Shown here in pieces: positions 1 to 8,752 of a stretch of DNA of 64,000 bases. The stretch's first letter is position 1. Each line of letters begins with the position of its first letter. The position numbers and the translations under genes were made by a program. The notes under the pieces are model-generated. The model did not search any database. It saw nothing but the letters and a program-made list of their open reading frames with translations, and was not told the DNA's origin. The DNA comes from Synechococcus sp. PCC 7335 (GTDB lineage: Bacteria > Cyanobacteriota > Cyanobacteriia > Phormidesmidales > Phormidesmidaceae), in contig NZ_DS989904.1 of the NCBI RefSeq assembly GCF_000155595.1, forward strand, positions 3,275,720 through 3,339,719. The letters are read 5' to 3'.

Positions 1-588
1 CAATCGGATTAACTCCTGATTACTCGAGAGCAGTTCAGTGTATGTTAGCTCTACCCGCTCAAGCTGATATTGAGCATATCGTCTGGTCGATCGAGAGATT
101 ATACGATTAAGTACCGCATCTACGTTTGTCAAAGTGAGGAGCGTACTTGATTGGCTTGCTGTACTCAAGTCAACGCTAAGGGCTGTTACGACTAGTGTAC
201 GTAGTATGCTAAGCTCTCGGAGCATTTCGTCTATATCAAATCCAAGCTCTACGCGAATAGGAATATCTGTCTGGACATTTGATAGAAGACAATCTTTCTC
301 ACAGCAACTCTGCGCAGTGTTCTGATCGTCATCAAAAGCTAAGGGCAAACGTTCTGCGATCGCTTCAAGAATCTGCGGAATTCTACTACGTATACCTTCG
401 TATGTCAACCCAGCCTCGTAGCTGCCAACGGTGCTTCGCTGAACTTCGCCTACCCAGGCTTCTATAATCTCATCAGCTTTACAACGTAGAGCAGTGCTTA
501 GGTCTCTCCCTAATTTTTGAGTAGATTCAGCCAAGGCTGTGTCCCGATTAAAATTGGATGTAGCTATCTTGAATCGCTTTAAGTTCAA
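1..588 (-). CDS. Partial sensor-type protein, RsbRD-like N-terminal domain (runs off left edge)
   Basis: The minus strand is open from about position 697 to the window edge with no stop. It has no ATG, so I place a tentative TTG start at 588 (reading MNLKRFKIAT). The translation is helical and includes DEIIEAWVGEVQRS and, about 70 residues on, GFDIDEMLRELSILRTL. This pattern resembles the RsbRD N-terminal domain found at the front of many cyanobacterial sensor histidine kinases and RsbT co-antagonists. In that family the domain is a non-haem-globin-like helical sensor placed before PAS or kinase modules. The kinase part would lie left of the window and is not seen. The reading frame stays open for about 35 codons upstream of the chosen start, so the true start may be different. 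Domain assignment is by eye only. Confidence 0.5.
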   Translation of the reverse strand, partial: MNLKRFKIATSNFNRDTALAESTQKLGRDLSTALRCKADEIIEAWVGEVQRSTVGSYEAGLTYEGIRSRIPQILEAIAERLPLAFDDDQNTAQSCCEKDCLLSNVQTDIPIRVELGFDIDEMLRELSILRTLVVTALSVDLSTASQSSTLLTLTNVDAVLNRIISRSTRRYAQYQLERVELTYTELLSSNQELIRL

Positions 589-1415
589 TCCCCGCCCATT
601 GGGGCAAATAATTGCCAGGGCTTGCCCCGTAGGTTCGTACCATTGATTGTAGCTATATTTAGTGTAGCTACAATCAATGGTACGAACAGTTTGGCCCTAT
701 CAACTAAGGACCATGCAAGTCATACATCTTGATGTAGACACCAAGCAGTCAAAACAATCGGTGGAATAGGTACTTTCTTTTCATCATTCATGCCGACGTC
801 ACTTTCGTTCATACTTTGCAACAGTAGACATCTCTCTTATGGTACATTCTTCAACTGTATTTAAGGTCTTTTTACTTTGTTGTAAGGTACACTCTGTACA
901 TCATTGAACTACTATCAACTATTTCTAAAACTATCATAAAGTCTTAAGACTCGATGGATATTATGAAGGAGTAACTAGCTAAACCCATGCTCTCTTTCTT
1001 ATCTCTATATAACCCTGACAATCCTTCTTTCTATACGCTCCTTGAAGGTAGAAAGAGAACTTCCTTGCTACAAGGTCGCAAGGTGACCAGCTAGCAGATG
1101 CATAATCATCGGGAAATATCTCAAACAATAAGTAATTATGCCTATATGAGGATAAAATACTCGGTTTTCCTGCCGTACTTTAAGCCTTCCGCTGCAGGGT
1201 CTCGTTGTAGAAAGCTTCTACCATCAAGGAGTAGTTCACTCAAAACATAGTTCATAGGTGTCAATCTAGATCGAGCGTATATACACAAGGTGTCTGTTAA
1301 TAGCACTCAGCATCTTTTGGGTTATAGAAACCTATGCACCAATGCTTTAGCTCACCTTGAGTCTTTAGAATCTAAGCCTTCTTAAGCCTTCTATGGAAAA
1401 CACTCTGATAATCCA
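589..1415. other. Gene-poor stretch with strong hairpins
   Basis: No convincing gene is seen here. The region holds a perfect long inverted repeat (633-687) next to a GGGGCAA/TTGCCCC hairpin (about 601-628). A short peptide ORF begins at 713 and another of 48 codons at 1098; neither resembles anything I know. The rest is AT-rich and probably carries the promoters for the leftward sensor gene and the rightward DUF2294-like gene. Confidence 0.5.
633..687. repeat. Perfect 23-bp inverted repeat with 9-nt loop
   Basis: The left arm 633-655 and right arm 665-687 are exact reverse complements (GTTCGTACCATTGATTGTAG at the start of the left arm), separated by TATTTAGTG. No T-run follows on either side, so this is not a standard intrinsic terminator. 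A GGGGCAA/TTGCCCC hairpin lies just to the left. The pair could be the end structure of a degraded IS200/IS605-like element, a MITE, or a regulatory hairpin; the sequence does not decide. Confidence 0.75.
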
Positions 1416-1805
1416 ATGGAAAAGCAGCTGTATAATCTACATCCTTTAAAAGCCCCTATAGAAAACGAAGTTAGAAGGCTATTCAAGATCGCTTTGGGTT
1501 ACGAACTTTGCCAAGTTGAATGCCGGGTACTAGAGAGCTTTGACATCGTTATTAATGTAGAGAGAAGATACTCGGCAACAGAGAGTTTTTTGCTTCAACA
1601 ATGTCAGCCAGAACTTGCCTACGATATAGGACTAACAATTAACCAGACTCTAAAGGGAAAGCTAGCACTATCACTCATACGCGAGTTCGATTTGGGGGTG
1701 GTTGAGATATCCTTATTGGAACCAGCCACCCCTCGGAATTTTGGCTTGTTCGTTTTGATCGATCGCCAGCCAGCAAAACTCTCTTACCTAGCAGGATCGA
1801 AGTAG
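1416..1805 (+). CDS. Small DUF2294-like protein (divergent)
   Basis: This 129-residue protein has no signal peptide or membrane segment. Its central part (VECRVLESFDIVINVERRYS, then ATESFLLQQ) lines up by eye with the corresponding part of the DUF2294 protein encoded on the other strand at 2043-2522 (VSCNLISDRLVVWIEDSITP, then VEKFLF). In both a helical stretch and a beta-rich VxVIxM-like strand follow. I therefore read it as a divergent DUF2294-type paralogue. The family has no established biochemical role. It converges with 2043-2522. No strong Shine-Dalgarno sequence precedes the ATG. The gene is likely real; the family call is inference. Confidence 0.5.
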   Translation: MEKQLYNLHPLKAPIENEVRRLFKIALGYELCQVECRVLESFDIVINVERRYSATESFLLQQCQPELAYDIGLTINQTLKGKLALSLIREFDLGVVEISLLEPATPRNFGLFVLIDRQPAKLSYLAGSK

Positions 1806-2005
1806 CCTAACTGGTCTCAATCATATTTGTAAGAACCGCATAGTTCAAGGCTACGTATAGCTCTCGTAAAGTTGCTCAAGACATGCTCATCGGCTAAGAC
1901 GGGTACTGGACAAGGGTGACTTTACCGAGCGAGCAGTAAGAACCCACGTCGTTGTACGGCGCTAGGGAACGCCTACTAAGCGAGCGGTAAGATATACATC
2001 CTCAC

Positions 2006-2040
2006 TTTGCTATAGCCATACTATGTTTGCTATAGCCATA
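2006..2040. repeat. Tandem direct repeat TTTGCTATAGCCATA x2
   Basis: Two exact 15-bp copies (2006-2020 and 2026-2040) repeat with a 20-bp period between two convergent small genes. Just upstream, near 1928 and 1978, the related strings GAGCGAGCAGTAAG and AAGCGAGCGGTAAG also repeat. Function is unknown; it looks like short intergenic repeat expansion. Confidence 0.7.
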
Positions 2041-2042
2041 AG

Positions 2043-2522
2043 CTATGTAGAAGAGAGCATTGATAGCTTGGCGATAAGACCTGTACAGCCGTTTTCGTAA
2101 CAGGTATCAGCAGTCATAGTAATAACGCTTACTTTCAAATGCCGCTCAACCAGCGCAGCTAAGCGTTGATACATTAGCCTATCTACTGTAGAGCATAGCC
2201 GTTGCGCTTCCTGATTCCCCTCCGAAAAAAGAAACTTCTCCACTGGGGTGATGCTGTCTTCTATCCATACGACTAAACGATCAGAGATTAAGTTACAGCT
2301 CACCAGCCGAGGTGGCTTGCCTAAACGCTCTTCATAGAGTTGCATTATAGCTGCCGATGTTGTTCTTAATAGCTCATCAATGATAGGGCGGGTCTGTGCT
2401 TCGATAGACGAGGAGTGTTCAGCGCTAGCAAATGATGCTGATGGCAAACCCAACGCTTTCTCTAAAACTTGTCTTTCTAGTGACTGACCCGTGTTGTTGT
2501 TAGCAGGAACAGGATCTTGCAT
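2043..2522 (-). CDS. DUF2294 domain protein
   Basis: This is a 159-residue soluble protein. The first 45 residues look disordered (MQDPVPANNNTGQSLERQVL). From about residue 48 it follows the DUF2294 pattern: a helix (IIDELLRTTSAAIMQLYEER), LGKPPRLVSCNLISDRLVVW, a TPVEKFL segment, a second helix with RLCSTVDRLMYQRLAALVE, and a final strand KVSVITMTADTC. DUF2294 proteins are common in cyanobacteria and Firmicutes, but no reaction or partner is established. It converges with a shorter possible paralogue at 1416-1805, so the two may act as a pair. Confidence 0.7.
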   Translation of the reverse strand: MQDPVPANNNTGQSLERQVLEKALGLPSASFASAEHSSSIEAQTRPIIDELLRTTSAAIMQLYEERLGKPPRLVSCNLISDRLVVWIEDSITPVEKFLFSEGNQEAQRLCSTVDRLMYQRLAALVERHLKVSVITMTADTCYENGCTGLIAKLSMLSST

Positions 2523-3614
2523 GAGAGGTTAAAGAATTAAGAGGACTGAAGAAGCAAGCTGCTTTTTCAGCTCTTGTTCGTCAGTACACTCAATAGCCTG
2601 TATTGACGAAGCAGCACCAGAGGCGAAACAAGCACTTTAACTTATGTAAATAAATATTAAAGAAAAAGGAATTTTTTTACCACAGGTGCATAGCCGAATA
2701 AATTGGGCGGGGTTCAACACCTAAACAAAATTTCTGTGATGTTCTAAGCCTACTTACTCACTGGTTAAAACCATTACAGAGCAACAGATAAGTCTGCCCG
2801 CAGCGGTGAGGCCTCTCGTCGTTGCCCGCTTCGAGTAGCTCGATCCTGGTGGCAGTTGCGCTAAGAGCGATCGCCGCTGCCGTACCACTGCTGAAGCTAG
2901 AAGCATCATGATCGAGATTGTAGGGATTGAGGGTGAGACCGCTGTTACAAAAGAATTCTGATAGTGGTTGCTCTTACCCGGCAAAAGACGATACACTATC
3001 AGCCTTGGCAATTTTGCTTGTCGTCTCTCAAACGAGATCTCAAGACGCTTATTAATCTACAATGAGCAAGAGCGATTACACGGTTGAAGGCTACATAAGT
3101 CTAGGAGAGACTTATGTGCTGACCGTTTTGGGATAGGCCCCACGTTGCAACGCACCCTCGGTGAGTCGGTTTTTACCTTTCACACTTCAAAAGGGACAGG
3201 CAATCTAAGGCTGCTTTATCGCCCTTTGAATTGATGCCTGTTGTCATCCTACCGAGTTCATAGCATAAGTTACTTTCCCTAATTGATTCGGCAATGCCTA
3301 GTCTTAATCCTAGACAGTTTGCCAGAGCTTTCTTGAAGCTAAGTTTTTCTTGAAACAGAGCGAGTTGCGGATTTTCATACAAGTCTATTCACCTAGCCAT
3401 GCGTACGTATTTTCGTACTTATTGGCGCTTTAAGGTCCGGTTGGTGCTTTAGGTTCGGTGGGTTGCAACCAACTAGCTGTCTCTGGCCCTAATATGAGCT
3501 GACTAACGCATTAACTAGGTGCGCTGATCTAAATGCGCTGATCTCGAACTGACAAATTCTCTTCATTATTCTGTTTACTCGCTATTCTATTCACCTAGGT
3601 TCTAGGTTGTTTTT
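2523..3614. other. Intergenic region, possible gene debris and helicase promoter
   Basis: About 1.1 kb lie between the DUF2294 gene and the helicase. A 69-codon ORF (3173-3382, minus) is the only candidate gene and is listed separately. A TTG-initiated 85-codon frame at 2754-3011 has no family resemblance. The 200 bp before the helicase contain no gene. A long untranslated leader there would fit the known cold-responsive leaders of cyanobacterial DEAD-box helicase genes, but no specific element is visible. Confidence 0.4.
3173..3382 (-). CDS. Small hypothetical ORF
   Basis: A 69-codon ORF starting MYENPQLALFQEKLSFKKAL. It is preceded by AGGTGA about 10 nt before the ATG, a reasonable ribosome binding site. 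The product is soluble and rather helical, with no family I recognise. It lies alone in an otherwise gene-free stretch, so it may equally be a gene remnant or chance frame. Confidence 0.3.
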   Translation of the reverse strand: MYENPQLALFQEKLSFKKALANCLGLRLGIAESIRESNLCYELGRMTTGINSKGDKAALDCLSLLKCER

Positions 3615-5327
3615 ATGTCCGCAAACGAAACCTCGTTCCAAACCCTTTCACTGATTCCTCCTGTCCTCAAAGCTCTAGAAGATGCTGGCTATGAGACACC
3701 AACGCCTATCCAGGCACTCACCATCCCGCCCATTTTAGATGGTAGGGATATTATTGGTCAGGCACAGACGGGCACTGGAAAAACGGCCGCATTTGCTCTG
3801 CCAATTCTTTCACAAATCGATATCTCGAACAGCGATCCCCAGGCGTTGGTACTAGCGCCTACCCGGGAACTTGCCCTGCAAGTAGCCGAAGCCTTTCAGA
3901 GCTATGCCTCGCACTTGAAAGGCTTTCATGTATTGCCTATCTATGGAGGTCAAAGTTACCATGTTCAGCTCAAGCAGCTTCGAAGAGCCGCACATGTGAT
4001 TGTCGGAACCCCTGGGCGAGTCATTGATCATATCAAGCGCGGCACGCTAAAGCTAGATAATCTAAAATTTCTTGTGCTAGATGAAGCCGATGAGATGTTA
4101 CGAATGGGCTTTATTGAAGATGTCGAATGGGTTATCTCCCAGACTCCCCAGTCTCGTCAGGTGGCACTCTTTTCAGCCACCATGCCTGCTGCCATTCGCA
4201 AGATCGCTCAAAAATATCTCAATTCACCTCAAGAGTTAGCGGTCAAAAATCAGTCTAAAACAGCGGATACGATCCGTCAGCGCTTCTGGCCTGTTAGCGG
4301 TTATCACAAGCTAGACGCACTGACCCGAATTTTAGAAGTCGAAGACTTTGATGGCATGATTGTCTTCGTGCGTACCAAAGTAGCCACCGTAGAGCTTTCT
4401 GAAAAGTTAGAAGCTAGAGGCTATAACACGGCGCCGCTAAGCGGAGATGTTCCCCAAAATCAACGCGAACGTACAGTAGAGCGCCTGAGGCAAGGCAAGC
4501 TTGATATTTTAGTCGCAACCGATGTAGCCGCTAGAGGGCTGGACGTAGAGCGCATCAGTCATGTGATCAATTACGATATGCCCTACGATCCTGAAGCCTA
4601 TGTTCACCGGATTGGCCGCACGGGCCGAGCTGGCCGCGAAGGTGAAGCAATTCTATTTGTCACGCCCCGTGAAAAGCGCTTGCTTAGCTCTATTGAGCGC
4701 TCAACCAGGCAAAGAATTGAGCGAATGGAGATGCCTTCAACAGAAGTTGTTAACGACCAGCGTATAGAGCGATTCAAACAGAAGATTACTAACGCGCTAG
4801 CACAAGAAGACTCGGCCTTCTTTACTCAAATTTTGGAACAGTATGAGCAGGAACATGATGTGCCCGCTATTGAGATTGCGGGTGCTTTGGCGAAGCTATT
4901 GCAAGGTGATGAACCGCTGCTGCTAGAGGAAAAGACTAAACCAAAGCGCCGCGATGGTGGTTCTGGGGCAGCTACCCACAGCGTGGGTATGGAGCGCTTT
5001 CGCGTGGAAGTTGGCAAAAATCATCGGGTGAAGCCAGGACATATTGTGGGTGCGATCGCTAACGAAACCGGCCTCGCTAATAAATATATTGGTCGCATCA
5101 GCGTGTATGACGACTACAGCACGGTTGATCTCCCTGTGGGTATTCCAAAAGAGACCTTTGAGTTACTTAGGGGCGTGAAAGTTCTGGACCACCCGATGAA
5201 TATCACTAGCTTGGGCAAGACCCGCGACGAGGGCAACTGGCGCGAGGGTAAGCCCAAACGTCGTCGAAATACTAGAAGCGGCCCTCCTTTCAAAAAGAAG
5301 CGCCGCAAAGATAAAGCTACTGTCTAA
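3615..5327 (+). CDS. deaD: DEAD-box ATP-dependent RNA helicase with DbpA-type RNA-binding tail
   Basis: This 570-residue helicase uses ATP to unwind or remodel RNA duplexes; relatives act in ribosome assembly, mRNA turnover and cold adaptation. All family motifs are visible: Q-motif PTPIQ (30-34), Walker A AQTGTGKT (50-57), PTREL (82-86), TPGR (132-135), DEAD (156-159), SAT (187-189) and HRIGRTGRAG near 330. A DbpA/CsdA-like RNA-binding domain follows at about 459-530 (starting MERFRVEVGK). The tail is very basic (KPKRRRNTR, FKKKRRKDK) and probably contacts rRNA. The length fits DeaD/CsdA. Cyanobacterial relatives such as CrhR are cold- and redox-regulated, but I see no direct regulatory signal. 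It stands alone, convergent with desA. Confidence 0.93.
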   Translation: MSANETSFQTLSLIPPVLKALEDAGYETPTPIQALTIPPILDGRDIIGQAQTGTGKTAAFALPILSQIDISNSDPQALVLAPTRELALQVAEAFQSYASHLKGFHVLPIYGGQSYHVQLKQLRRAAHVIVGTPGRVIDHIKRGTLKLDNLKFLVLDEADEMLRMGFIEDVEWVISQTPQSRQVALFSATMPAAIRKIAQKYLNSPQELAVKNQSKTADTIRQRFWPVSGYHKLDALTRILEVEDFDGMIVFVRTKVATVELSEKLEARGYNTAPLSGDVPQNQRERTVERLRQGKLDILVATDVAARGLDVERISHVINYDMPYDPEAYVHRIGRTGRAGREGEAILFVTPREKRLLSSIERSTRQRIERMEMPSTEVVNDQRIERFKQKITNALAQEDSAFFTQILEQYEQEHDVPAIEIAGALAKLLQGDEPLLLEEKTKPKRRDGGSGAATHSVGMERFRVEVGKNHRVKPGHIVGAIANETGLANKYIGRISVYDDYSTVDLPVGIPKETFELLRGVKVLDHPMNITSLGKTRDEGNWREGKPKRRRNTRSGPPFKKKRRKDKATV

Positions 5328-5413
5328 TATGTAGCTGGATTTTGACTCCGCTCGGCCCTTGAGCTATCTCTCATTTCTGAGAATTTGAACTCGTCGGCTA
5401 AGCGGACTCGATG

Positions 5414-6454
5414 CTAAAACCCTGCGTCACGAAAAGACTGATATGCCTTGTCTGGGTGATACAGATGACACTGACTAACGATAGACATCATTAGCTTCCA
5501 AGAAAACTTGCGTTCGACAATATGCTCGCCCCAGTTTTCCTTAAGGTTGGCGTGGGCCGCACGTAGGTTGTATGAGGGAATGCCTGTCGAAACGTGGTGG
5601 GGCACATGGACATTGATATCGTGGCAGAGAAATTCAACCCAACGGGGGTAGGTGCAGTGAACTGTACCCGCTAGTTGAGCTGCGCCTGCATTCCACTTGG
5701 TCTCTGGGAGGAACTGAATTTCGGGGATGGTGTGATGAACAATGGTGAACGTACTCATCCAAAAGTGATAGACCATCCAAGGCAATAGCCAGAACTTCAC
5801 GAAACCCCAGATACCAGTCGTTACGATCAAAGTAGGAAAGGCAACTGCGGCGAAGATGGCAACGACAGCAATAGAGAAGGCGGCTTTAGCGCGATCGCGT
5901 TCTTTAAAGTTTCTTAGATCAAAGTGATACATTGCCCAGTGACCAATCGAACCCACCCACCAAAAGTAGCTGCGGATGCTGCGCTGAAGAAACTGCATCA
6001 CTGGAGAGTAGCTACGATAGTCTTCGATGAGTAGTGGTGTCCAGGCATTATCTTCCTCCATCTTGTTGGTATGCAAGTGGTGATGATCGTGCAGCAAACG
6101 CCAACAGTGAAATGGGTAGATCAGCGGCAAAAAGGCGAGATGACCTACTAAATCATTAACCCAACGTTTTTTAGCAAAAGAGCGGTGACCAGCATCGTGA
6201 CCAATTACAAAAAAACCAGTGAGCGCAGTGCCTGTGAAAAACCAGCTAAACGGAAGCAAAAAGGCTGGGAGAAAGATAATGGCGCAGTAGCCTAAGATAA
6301 CGGCCGATACGCTGATAAGAACGTGCTGCCAGGCTTTAGTCGAATCTTTCTCAAAATAAGCCCGAGGGAGGCTACGGATAATGTCTTTGAGCTGTAGGGA
6401 TGTTTCTGGAGTCACGGGACGCGCAGTCGCAAACCTTTCTGTCGTGGCGGTCAA
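5414..6454 (-). CDS. desA: Delta-12 acyl-lipid desaturase
   Basis: The 346-residue membrane di-iron enzyme introduces the delta-12 double bond into fatty acids esterified in membrane glycerolipids, using ferredoxin as electron donor, and so sets membrane fluidity in the cold. Three histidine boxes are present: HDAGH (86-90), HDHHH (122-126) and HVPHH (283-287). The hydrophobic segments at about 47-90 and 190-240 fit the family topology. The stretches [13 protein letters not shown] and [20 protein letters not shown]-like (here [15 protein letters not shown]) match DesA from Synechocystis as I remember it, and the length is nearly the same (351). It is transcribed divergently from an ABC-F gene across a 296-bp gap. 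Cold induction is expected from the family but not visible here. Confidence 0.95.
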   Translation of the reverse strand: MTATTERFATARPVTPETSLQLKDIIRSLPRAYFEKDSTKAWQHVLISVSAVILGYCAIIFLPAFLLPFSWFFTGTALTGFFVIGHDAGHRSFAKKRWVNDLVGHLAFLPLIYPFHCWRLLHDHHHLHTNKMEEDNAWTPLLIEDYRSYSPVMQFLQRSIRSYFWWVGSIGHWAMYHFDLRNFKERDRAKAAFSIAVVAIFAAVAFPTLIVTTGIWGFVKFWLLPWMVYHFWMSTFTIVHHTIPEIQFLPETKWNAGAAQLAGTVHCTYPRWVEFLCHDINVHVPHHVSTGIPSYNLRAAHANLKENWGEHIVERKFSWKLMMSIVSQCHLYHPDKAYQSFRDAGF

Positions 6455-6750
6455 AAGTCAACACTCCTATAAAAATCGAAGAAAAGCATCTCTTTCGTTA
6501 AGCGTTTGTTGTCATGAATCAGAAATGCTTCAGAAACCTTAACATTTATACCATTTTAGGGGGTGGCCACTAGCGAGATTGCACGGTGGGCATGAACATA
6601 TTTTTCTGGCGTGCTCTGCCCTTGTCGGTCGCTTTTACGGTTTTGCCATAGGATAAAAACACTACATAACGGCCCTTTCTACTCAACTTTTGCCGGCTGC
6701 TTGCTCATTTTTTCGCCTAGTTCTCTAGCTAATATCTCAACTAAGTTTCT

Positions 6751-8679
6751 ATGAGTCTGATCACTTTTCAATCTGTTAGCAAAGACTTCGGCATCAAAGA
6801 AGTGCTGCGCGACGGATCTTTTAGCATTGAGCCTGATGACAAAGTGGGCGTTATCGGCGTCAACGGCTCTGGTAAATCAACGCTGCTAAAAATGATGGGC
6901 GGTATTGAGCCAATCGACAGCGGTCAACGGCTAACAAAATCTGGAGCACGGCTTGTATATCTGCCGCAGCAGCCAGATATCGATGAAGAGCTTACGGTTC
7001 TAGATCAGGTGTTTGCTGACTGTGGTGAACAGATGCAGTTGGTGAGAGAGTACGAGACACTGTCGCACAAAATGTCTCATGCGACCGGAAAAGAGCTAGA
7101 TCAACTCATGAATCGGCTAGCGATCGTTGGTGAAAAGATGGAGACTTCTGGTGCATGGGAGCTAGAAACCAACGCCAAAATTATCCTAAGCAAGCTGGGC
7201 ATTGAAGACTTTGATGCAAGAGTGGGTGATCTTTCCGGCGGCTATCGCAAGCGGGTGGCCCTAGCAACCGCGCTGATGAGCGATCCTGATTTGCTGCTAA
7301 TGGACGAGCCAACCAACCACTTAGATGCTGAATCGGTGGAGTGGCTGCAAGACTACCTTGGTCAGTTTCGAGGGGCGTTGGTGCTAATCACGCACGATCG
7401 CTATTTTCTAGATAACGTCACTAATCGCATCATCGAAATTGATCGAGCTGATTTGTATACGTATGCAGGCAACTATGCCTACTACTTAGAGAAAAAAGCT
7501 GACCAAGAGGCCTCAGCCGCTAGCTCTCAGCAAAAGTTTAAGGGGATGCTGCGTAGAGAACTGGCTTGGCTACGGCAAGGCCCTAAAGCGCGTAGTACCA
7601 AGCAGAACGCACGGATTCAGCGAATTGATGAAATGAAGGAGAAGACCTTTAAAGAGACGCAAGGAAAGGTTGAGATTGATACGGCCGGGCGGCGCATCGG
7701 GAAGAAAGTCATTGAGCTAGAAGGGGTCAGTAAGTCATTTGGCGATCGCACACTCATCCAAGACTTTACCTATGAATTTACCGCAAGCGATCGCATTGGC
7801 ATCATCGGCGGTAACGGCGCTGGCAAATCTACCCTAATGAACATCATCACTGGCAAGCTTGAACCTGACAGTGGTAGCGTCGATATTGGCCAGACCATTC
7901 ATATCGGTTACTTCAATCAGCATTCCGAAGAGCTGCTCGAAGCGCTGAATCAAGAACAGCGCGTCATGGACTATCTCAAAGAAGAAGGCTCTTTCGTTAC
8001 CACCGCCGACGGCAGCCAGATCAGTGTTTCTCAGATGCTAGAGCGCTTTCTGTTCACTAGCAACCAGCAGTACACCCCTATCAACAAACTTTCTGGAGGA
8101 GAAAAACGCCGTCTATTCCTATTGCGCGTACTACTTAGCGCTCCCAACGTTTTAATCCTAGACGAGCCTACTAATGACCTAGACGTACAAACGCTTACCG
8201 TCTTAGAAGACTATCTAGAAAGCTTCACAGGCTGCGTTATCACCGTCTCACATGATCGCTATTTTCTAGATCGCACTGTGCGAAATATCTTCGCATTAGA
8301 GCCTGGTGGCAATATCCGACGCTATCCAGGTAGCTACAGCGTTTATCTAGAAACAAAGAAAAAAGAAGATTCTGCTCAAAAAGTAGAACAAAAGTCAGCT
8401 CAAACTTCAAAGCGATCGGCAGAAAAGAAAACTATTAAGTCTGCTGATAACTCTTCAAGCAAAAAAGTCTCAAACAAAGAGAAAAGAGAATATGCTTCAC
8501 TAGAAACAAAAATTCCTAAATTAGAAGCAAAGAAAGCAGACTTGGAAAAGCTACTGTATCCAACCCCACCTAGTGATTACGCGGAACTACAAAAGCTTTC
8601 TGAAGAGATTGCTGAGATTTCTGAAGAGATCGACACTGCTACAGAAAGATGGATGGAACTTGCTGAGCTAATTGTTTAA
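6751..8679 (+). CDS. uup: ABC-F family ATPase, Uup-like
   Basis: This 642-residue protein has two ABC ATPase domains on one chain and no membrane domain, as expected for ABC-F factors that act on ribosomes or DNA rather than as transporters. Domain 1 shows GVNGSGKST (36-44), the signature LSGGYRKR and LLMDEPTNHLD. Domain 2 shows GGNGAGKST, LSGGEKRR and LILDEPTNDLD. The linker between them contains the ABC-F motif region (LAWLRQGPKARSTKQNARI). A charged coiled-coil tail (about 560-640, KEKREYASLETKIPKLEAKK) corresponds to the Uup C-terminal domain. Both signature and Walker B motifs are intact, so it should hydrolyse ATP. It stands alone and is divergent from desA. Confidence 0.9.
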   Translation: MSLITFQSVSKDFGIKEVLRDGSFSIEPDDKVGVIGVNGSGKSTLLKMMGGIEPIDSGQRLTKSGARLVYLPQQPDIDEELTVLDQVFADCGEQMQLVREYETLSHKMSHATGKELDQLMNRLAIVGEKMETSGAWELETNAKIILSKLGIEDFDARVGDLSGGYRKRVALATALMSDPDLLLMDEPTNHLDAESVEWLQDYLGQFRGALVLITHDRYFLDNVTNRIIEIDRADLYTYAGNYAYYLEKKADQEASAASSQQKFKGMLRRELAWLRQGPKARSTKQNARIQRIDEMKEKTFKETQGKVEIDTAGRRIGKKVIELEGVSKSFGDRTLIQDFTYEFTASDRIGIIGGNGAGKSTLMNIITGKLEPDSGSVDIGQTIHIGYFNQHSEELLEALNQEQRVMDYLKEEGSFVTTADGSQISVSQMLERFLFTSNQQYTPINKLSGGEKRRLFLLRVLLSAPNVLILDEPTNDLDVQTLTVLEDYLESFTGCVITVSHDRYFLDRTVRNIFALEPGGNIRRYPGSYSVYLETKKKEDSAQKVEQKSAQTSKRSAEKKTIKSADNSSSKKVSNKEKREYASLETKIPKLEAKKADLEKLLYPTPPSDYAELQKLSEEIAEISEEIDTATERWMELAELIV

Positions 8680-8752
8680 TCTTGAATGATAGATATTCAA
8701 GGTTTCAGCTATCTTAGCTATCTAGCTATCTAAGGTGAGCGAAAAAAGCGGT

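Noticed and set aside
713-769. Short ORF MQVIHLDVDTKQSKQSVE, faintly like an IS110-type transposase start
   Set aside because: Only 18 codons with no downstream continuation in any frame; too little to call a pseudogene.
2754-3011. 85-codon minus-strand ORF
   Set aside because: It starts at TTG with no ribosome binding site and has no recognisable family; composition looks like non-coding sequence.
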